A stretch of DNA of 64,000 nucleotides. Origin: Streptomyces sp. NBC_00223. Its GTDB lineage: Bacteria > Actinomycetota > Actinomycetes > Streptomycetales > Streptomycetaceae. Position 1 is the first letter of the stretch, and each line of letters opens with the position of its first letter. The translations under genes were made by a program, and so were the position numbers. The stretch spans positions 3,147,501-3,211,500 of the forward strand of contig NZ_CP108109.1 of assembly GCF_036199905.1 (NCBI RefSeq). The letters are read 5' to 3'. Positions 60,483 to 64,000 of the stretch are shown in pieces. A model generated the notes under the pieces. The model was not told the origin of the DNA, searched no databases, and saw only the letters and a list, made by a program, of their open reading frames with translations.

Positions 60483-61769
60483 TCACTGCTTGGCGCCGCT
60501 GTCCGCGTCCTGCGCCTCCGCGTAAATCTGCAGATCCGACAGTACCGACTTCGGATCGCCATGCACCGCCGTCCCGATGACCTTCTTCACCCGGTCGCTC
60601 ACCGGCCCCCACGACGTCTTGCTGACCGGGTAGAAGATCGCCTCGGGCAGCAGGTCGAGGAACTTGACCAGGTCCTTGTCCTTGGGATTCTTCCGCATGG
60701 CCTGCGACGCGCTGGTGGTCACCGGCAGCAGTCCGTACTGGTCGAGGAACTTGACCAGGTTCTGCTGCTGGTAGACGTACTGGAGGAACTTGCCGTCCGC
60801 CTCGACATTGCCGTTCTGCTTGAAGGCCATCACCCAGTCGGCGACACCGAGCGTGTTCGTGTCGGCGCCGGTCTCGCCGGGCAGTTGGGCCACACCCACG
60901 TTGATGCCCGCCTTCTTCGCCTGCGCGAGCAGCGTCGGGTGGCCGTTGATCATGGCCGCCTTGCCCGCGAGGAAGTCGGCGAAGACCTGCTTGCGGTCGG
61001 TCTTGGCCGGGTCCTTGGGACCGACCAGACCGGCGTCCACCAGGTTCTTCTTGACCCAGGCGAAGGCGTCCACATTGGGCGCGGAGTCGAAGGTGTAGCT
61101 GCCGACGGTGTCGGTGTAGTTGCCGCCCGAGCCCAGCATCCACATCAGCGACTCGGCCTGCGCCTCCTCGGGACCCAGCGGCAGCCCGTACGGCTCCTTG
61201 ACGCCGGTGTCCTTGAGGAGCTTCGCGTCCGCGGCGAGGTCGTCCCAGGTCTCGGGGGCCTTGGTGATGCCGGCGTTGGCGAAGAGCTTCTTGTTGTAGA
61301 AGAACAGCCGGGAGCTGGAGACCCACGGAATGCCGTACTGGGTGTGGTCGACCGAACCGGCGTCGGCGAGCGAGGGGATGAAGTCGGCCTGCTGACTGAC
61401 CGTGAAGAGCTCGTCGGCGGTGTAGAGCTGGTCCTGGGCGGCGTAGGCGGCGTAGGAGCCGATCTGCGCGATGTCGGGGGCCTTGCCCGCCTTGACCAGC
61501 TCGGCGACCTTGTCGTCCACGTGCGTCCAGTCGACGACCTCGACGTTCACCTTGATGCGCGGGTTGTCTTTCTGGAAGCTCCGCACGATGTCGTTCCAGT
61601 ACTCGGTGGAGCTGTTGCCCGTCTTCGGGTCGCCGTAGTCCGCCGCGATCAGGTGCAGGGTGACGTTCTTGCTGAGCGGGGAGCTGCTGCCGCAGGCACT
61701 GAGCGTGGTCAACGCCATCACGGAGGTGAGCCCGGCCGCCGCCAGGCCCAGAAGTCGTCGCCGCTGCAC
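60483..61769 (-). CDS. ABC-transporter sugar-binding lipoprotein
   Basis: A 428-residue extracytoplasmic solute-binding lipoprotein from GTG 61769 (AGGA four nt upstream). The signal peptide has RRR and a lipobox LSAC with Cys26. The mature part is a carbohydrate-binding fold of the family-1 type (LHLIAADYGDP; YWNDIVRSFQKDNPRIKVNVEVVDW; GKAPDIAQIGSYAAYAA; YGIPWVSSSRLFFYNKKLF). No permease or ATPase gene is in the window, so it is an orphan binding protein, or the permease lies elsewhere and shares a common ATPase such as MsiK. Location between otsB and nagK suggests amino-sugar or glucan oligomer uptake, but this is not shown. Confidence 0.92.
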   Translation of the reverse strand: MQRRRLLGLAAAGLTSVMALTTLSACGSSSPLSKNVTLHLIAADYGDPKTGNSSTEYWNDIVRSFQKDNPRIKVNVEVVDWTHVDDKVAELVKAGKAPDIAQIGSYAAYAAQDQLYTADELFTVSQQADFIPSLADAGSVDHTQYGIPWVSSSRLFFYNKKLFANAGITKAPETWDDLAADAKLLKDTGVKEPYGLPLGPEEAQAESLMWMLGSGGNYTDTVGSYTFDSAPNVDAFAWVKKNLVDAGLVGPKDPAKTDRKQVFADFLAGKAAMINGHPTLLAQAKKAGINVGVAQLPGETGADTNTLGVADWVMAFKQNGNVEADGKFLQYVYQQQNLVKFLDQYGLLPVTTSASQAMRKNPKDKDLVKFLDLLPEAIFYPVSKTSWGPVSDRVKKVIGTAVHGDPKSVLSDLQIYAEAQDADSGAKQ

Positions 61770-61982
61770 TGTTCCTACCGCCCTTTGAAGTACTGCCCTG
61801 CCGACTGCCGGCCGACCGCCCGCGCCACTGTGGAAGCGCCGAGTCTTGCCCATACCTTGGGCCAAGGTCTACACCATGAGTGATATCTCTTCAGAGGCGG
61901 GTCCCCTTCCCACGTGGAGCTTTGCGCGGCCCGGCCGGCCGGGTCGCGCCTCGTTCACTGCTTGAATTCGATCACCCGGTGA

Positions 61983-61998
61983 AGTGGACTAGACCTTT
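61983..61998 (+). promoter_or_regulatory. Putative DasR site (dre) upstream of nagKA
   Basis: AGTGGACTAGACCTTT resembles the dre consensus ACTGGTCTAGACCAGT, keeping the CTAGACC core. It lies 28 bp before the nagK start, where GlcNAc-responsive repression by DasR would be expected. Confidence 0.75.
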
Positions 61999-62025
61999 AA
62001 GGGGTTTAACCGCGACACTGTCCCC

Positions 62026-62958
62026 GTGAGACATGTCATCGCCCTCGATGTGGGCGGCACCGGGATGAAGGCCGCCCTGGTCGCGGAGGACGGCACGCTG
62101 CTGCACCAGGCGCGCCGCCCCACCGGCCGGGACCGCGGTCCCGACGCCGTGATCGCCGCCATCCTCGACTTCGCCGCCGAGCTGCGCGACCACGGCCTGG
62201 GCGCGTACGGCGAGCCCGCCTGCGCTGCGGGCCTGGCCGTGCCCGGCATCGTCGACGACGTGCGCGGCATCGCCGTGTACGCCGCCAACCTCGGCTGGCG
62301 GGACGTCCCGCTGCGGGCGCTGCTGTCCGAGCGGCTGGGCGGTGTGCCGGTCGCGCTCGGGCACGACGTACGGGCCGGCGGGCTGGCCGAGGGCCGGATC
62401 GGCGCGGGCAACGGCGCCGACCGCTTCCTCTTCCTGCCGCTGGGCACCGGCATCGCGGGCGCCATCGGCATCGACGGCCGGATCGAGGCGGGCGCGCACG
62501 GGTACGCGGGGGAGATCGGGCACATCGTGGTCCGGCCCGGCGGCCCGAAGTGCGGCTGCGGGCAGTACGGCTGTCTGGAGACGCTGGCCTCGGCCGGGGC
62601 GGTCTCCCGCGCCTGGGCGGCGGCCAGCGGCGACCCGGAGGCGGACGCGGCGGCCTGCGCGCTGGCCGTCGAGGCGGGCGACCCGGAGGCGATCGAGGTG
62701 TGGCGCGAGGCCATCGACGCGCTCGCCGACGGCCTGGTGACCGGTCTCACCCTGCTCGACCCCAGGGTCCTGATCATCGGCGGCGGCCTGGCCGAAGCCG
62801 GGGACACCCTCTTCGGCCCGCTGCGGGCGGCCGTCGAGGCACGCATCACGTTCCAGAAGCTCCCCCTCATCGTCCCCGCCGCTCTGGGGGACACCGCCGG
62901 CTGCCTGGGCGCGGGTCTGCTCGCCTGGGACCTGATCTCCGTGGAGGTATCGGCCTGA
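62026..62958 (+). CDS. nagK: N-acetylglucosamine kinase (ROK family)
   Basis: A 310-residue sugar kinase from GTG 62026. It shows the ROK ATP motif ALDVGGTGMKAALV, the DRFLFLPLGTGIAG segment, and the zinc-binding ROK motif CGCGQYGC (176-183) with His166, followed by GCLETLASAGAV. It phosphorylates GlcNAc to GlcNAc-6-P in the cytosol. Its stop overlaps the nagA start by one base (TGATG), so the two are coupled, and a DasR-type site precedes them. This supports GlcNAc rather than glucose kinase identity. Confidence 0.92.
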   Translation: MRHVIALDVGGTGMKAALVAEDGTLLHQARRPTGRDRGPDAVIAAILDFAAELRDHGLGAYGEPACAAGLAVPGIVDDVRGIAVYAANLGWRDVPLRALLSERLGGVPVALGHDVRAGGLAEGRIGAGNGADRFLFLPLGTGIAGAIGIDGRIEAGAHGYAGEIGHIVVRPGGPKCGCGQYGCLETLASAGAVSRAWAAASGDPEADAAACALAVEAGDPEAIEVWREAIDALADGLVTGLTLLDPRVLIIGGGLAEAGDTLFGPLRAAVEARITFQKLPLIVPAALGDTAGCLGAGLLAWDLISVEVSA

Positions 62959-64000
62959 TGGCCCCCGTAACGACAACGCAGCGCACGGTGCTGGCGGGTG
63001 CCCGTGTGGTCCTGCCGTCAGGAGTGGTGGAAGGCGGCCGGCTGACCGTCGAGGGCACCCGGATCGCGGCGAACGAGCAGGCCGAGCAGGCCACGCTCGA
63101 CCTCGCCGGACAGGGCCTGACGATCGTCCCCGGCTTCGTCGACCTGCACAACCACGGCGGCGGCGGCGCGTCCTTCACCTCCGGCACCGCCGAGGACATC
63201 CTCACCGGCGTGCGCACCCACCGCGAGCACGGCACGACCACGCTCGTGGCGTCCACCGTCACCGAGAACCTGGAGACGCTGGCCGGCCGGGCCGCGCTGC
63301 TCTCCGAACTGGTCGAGCAGGGCGACCTCGCGGGCATCCACTTCGAGGGCCCGTTCATCTCGCCGTGCCGCAAGGGCGCGCACGACGAGGGCCTGCTGCG
63401 GCACCCCGACCCGGTGGACGTGCGCAAGCTGGTCGAAGCCGCGCGCGGCGCCGCGAAGATGCTCACCCTGGCCGCAGAACTCCCCGGCGGCATCGAGTCG
63501 GTACGGCTGCTGGCCGACCTCGGCGTGATCGCCGCGATCGGCCACACCGACGCCACCTACGAGCAGACCCGGCAGGCCATCGATGCGGGCGCGACCGTGG
63601 CCACCCACCTGTTCAACGCGATGCCGCCGCTCCAGCACCGCACACCGGGCCCGATCGCGGCGCTGCTGGAGGACGAGCGGGTCACCGTCGAGCTGATCAA
63701 CGACGGCACGCATCTGCACCCGTCGATCCTGGAGCTGGCCTTCGACAGCGCGGGCGCGGACCGGGTCGCCTTCATCACCGACGCGATGGACGCGGCCGGC
63801 TTCGGCGACGGCATGTACGACCTCGGGCCGATGAAGGTCGAGGTGCTGGAGGGCGTCGCCCGGCTGGTGGAGGGCGGCTCCATCGCCGGCTCCACGCTCA
63901 CCCTGGACACCGCGTTCCAGCGGGCCGTGACCCTCGACGGGCTCTCGCTCACCGACACCGTACGGGCCATCTCGACCAACCCGGCCCGGCTGCTCGGCCT
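62958..64000 (+). CDS. nagA: N-acetylglucosamine-6-phosphate deacetylase (runs off the right edge)
   Basis: 347 codons are present from ATG 62958, with GGAGG 10 nt upstream and no stop before the window ends; the family is about 380 residues, so about 35 are missing. The amidohydrolase barrel shows metal ligands HNH at 64-66 (VDLHNHGGGG), Glu130 in HFEGPFI, IGHTDATY, THLFNAMPPL and FITDAMDAAG with catalytic Asp. It converts GlcNAc-6-P into glucosamine-6-P, which feeds glycolysis and wall synthesis. It forms an operon with nagK. Confidence 0.95.
   Translation, partial: MAPVTTTQRTVLAGARVVLPSGVVEGGRLTVEGTRIAANEQAEQATLDLAGQGLTIVPGFVDLHNHGGGGASFTSGTAEDILTGVRTHREHGTTTLVASTVTENLETLAGRAALLSELVEQGDLAGIHFEGPFISPCRKGAHDEGLLRHPDPVDVRKLVEAARGAAKMLTLAAELPGGIESVRLLADLGVIAAIGHTDATYEQTRQAIDAGATVATHLFNAMPPLQHRTPGPIAALLEDERVTVELINDGTHLHPSILELAFDSAGADRVAFITDAMDAAGFGDGMYDLGPMKVEVLEGVARLVEGGSIAGSTLTLDTAFQRAVTLDGLSLTDTVRAISTNPARLLG

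Overview
The window is high-GC actinobacterial chromosome, almost certainly Streptomyces or a close Streptomycetaceae relative. The evidence is very strong third-position GC, GTG starts with purine-rich ribosome binding sites, futalosine-pathway menaquinone genes, an LPXTG surface protein, a DasR-type site ahead of nagKA, and many genus-typical intergenic repeats. From memory, both ends resemble the S. coelicolor SCO4284-SCO4330 neighbourhood; this was not checked by alignment. No rRNA, tRNA, CRISPR array or intact insertion sequence was seen. Both outermost genes run off the window (a purine permease on the left, nagA on the right).

Left part (1-28 kb) is mostly conserved core: permease, P-type ATPase, a sacsin/Hsp90-like ATPase, MFS exporter, a lipoprotein-mqnB-mqnD operon, a cold-shock protein, two DNA-repair-type proteins (XPB helicase and its XPB/Ssl2-like partner) around VanZ and an LPXTG protein, an alpha/beta hydrolase with its TetR repressor, a HelD-type RNA polymerase recycling ATPase, and cutC.

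Middle part (28-45 kb) looks like a variable, eroding region. It holds gdhA followed by a tandem triplication of a DUF805 membrane gene that carried copies of the gdhA 3' end. It also holds an internally deleted UDP-glucose dehydrogenase relic, NUDIX, TMEM175, a TetX-like monooxygenase with divergent TetR and two perfect operators, HD hydrolase, a DUF5753/DUF397 regulator pair followed by a pseudoknot-capable element, a secreted GH5 cellulase, a TTA-containing radical SAM gene coupled to a small phosphotransferase, a GH75 chitosanase, and a decayed copy of part of that phosphotransferase gene.

Right part (45-64 kb) returns to core: GOLPH3-like protein, murR/murQ, groEL2 with CIRCE, cold-shock protein, a threonine-synthase-like enzyme plus a CysO-type sulfur carrier under a SAM riboswitch, glucosyl-3-phosphoglycerate synthase, otsA/otsB, an orphan sugar-binding lipoprotein, and nagK-nagA. 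Amino-sugar salvage is a theme (chitosanase, MurQ, NagK, NagA), as are compatible solutes (GpgS, OtsA, OtsB). The most provocative item is the SAM-riboswitch-controlled thrC-like/cysO-like operon, which may be a protein-thiocarboxylate route to homocysteine rather than a threonine operon. The radical SAM/kinase pair and a surface protein carrying FUS-like SYGQ repeats are the next best leads.
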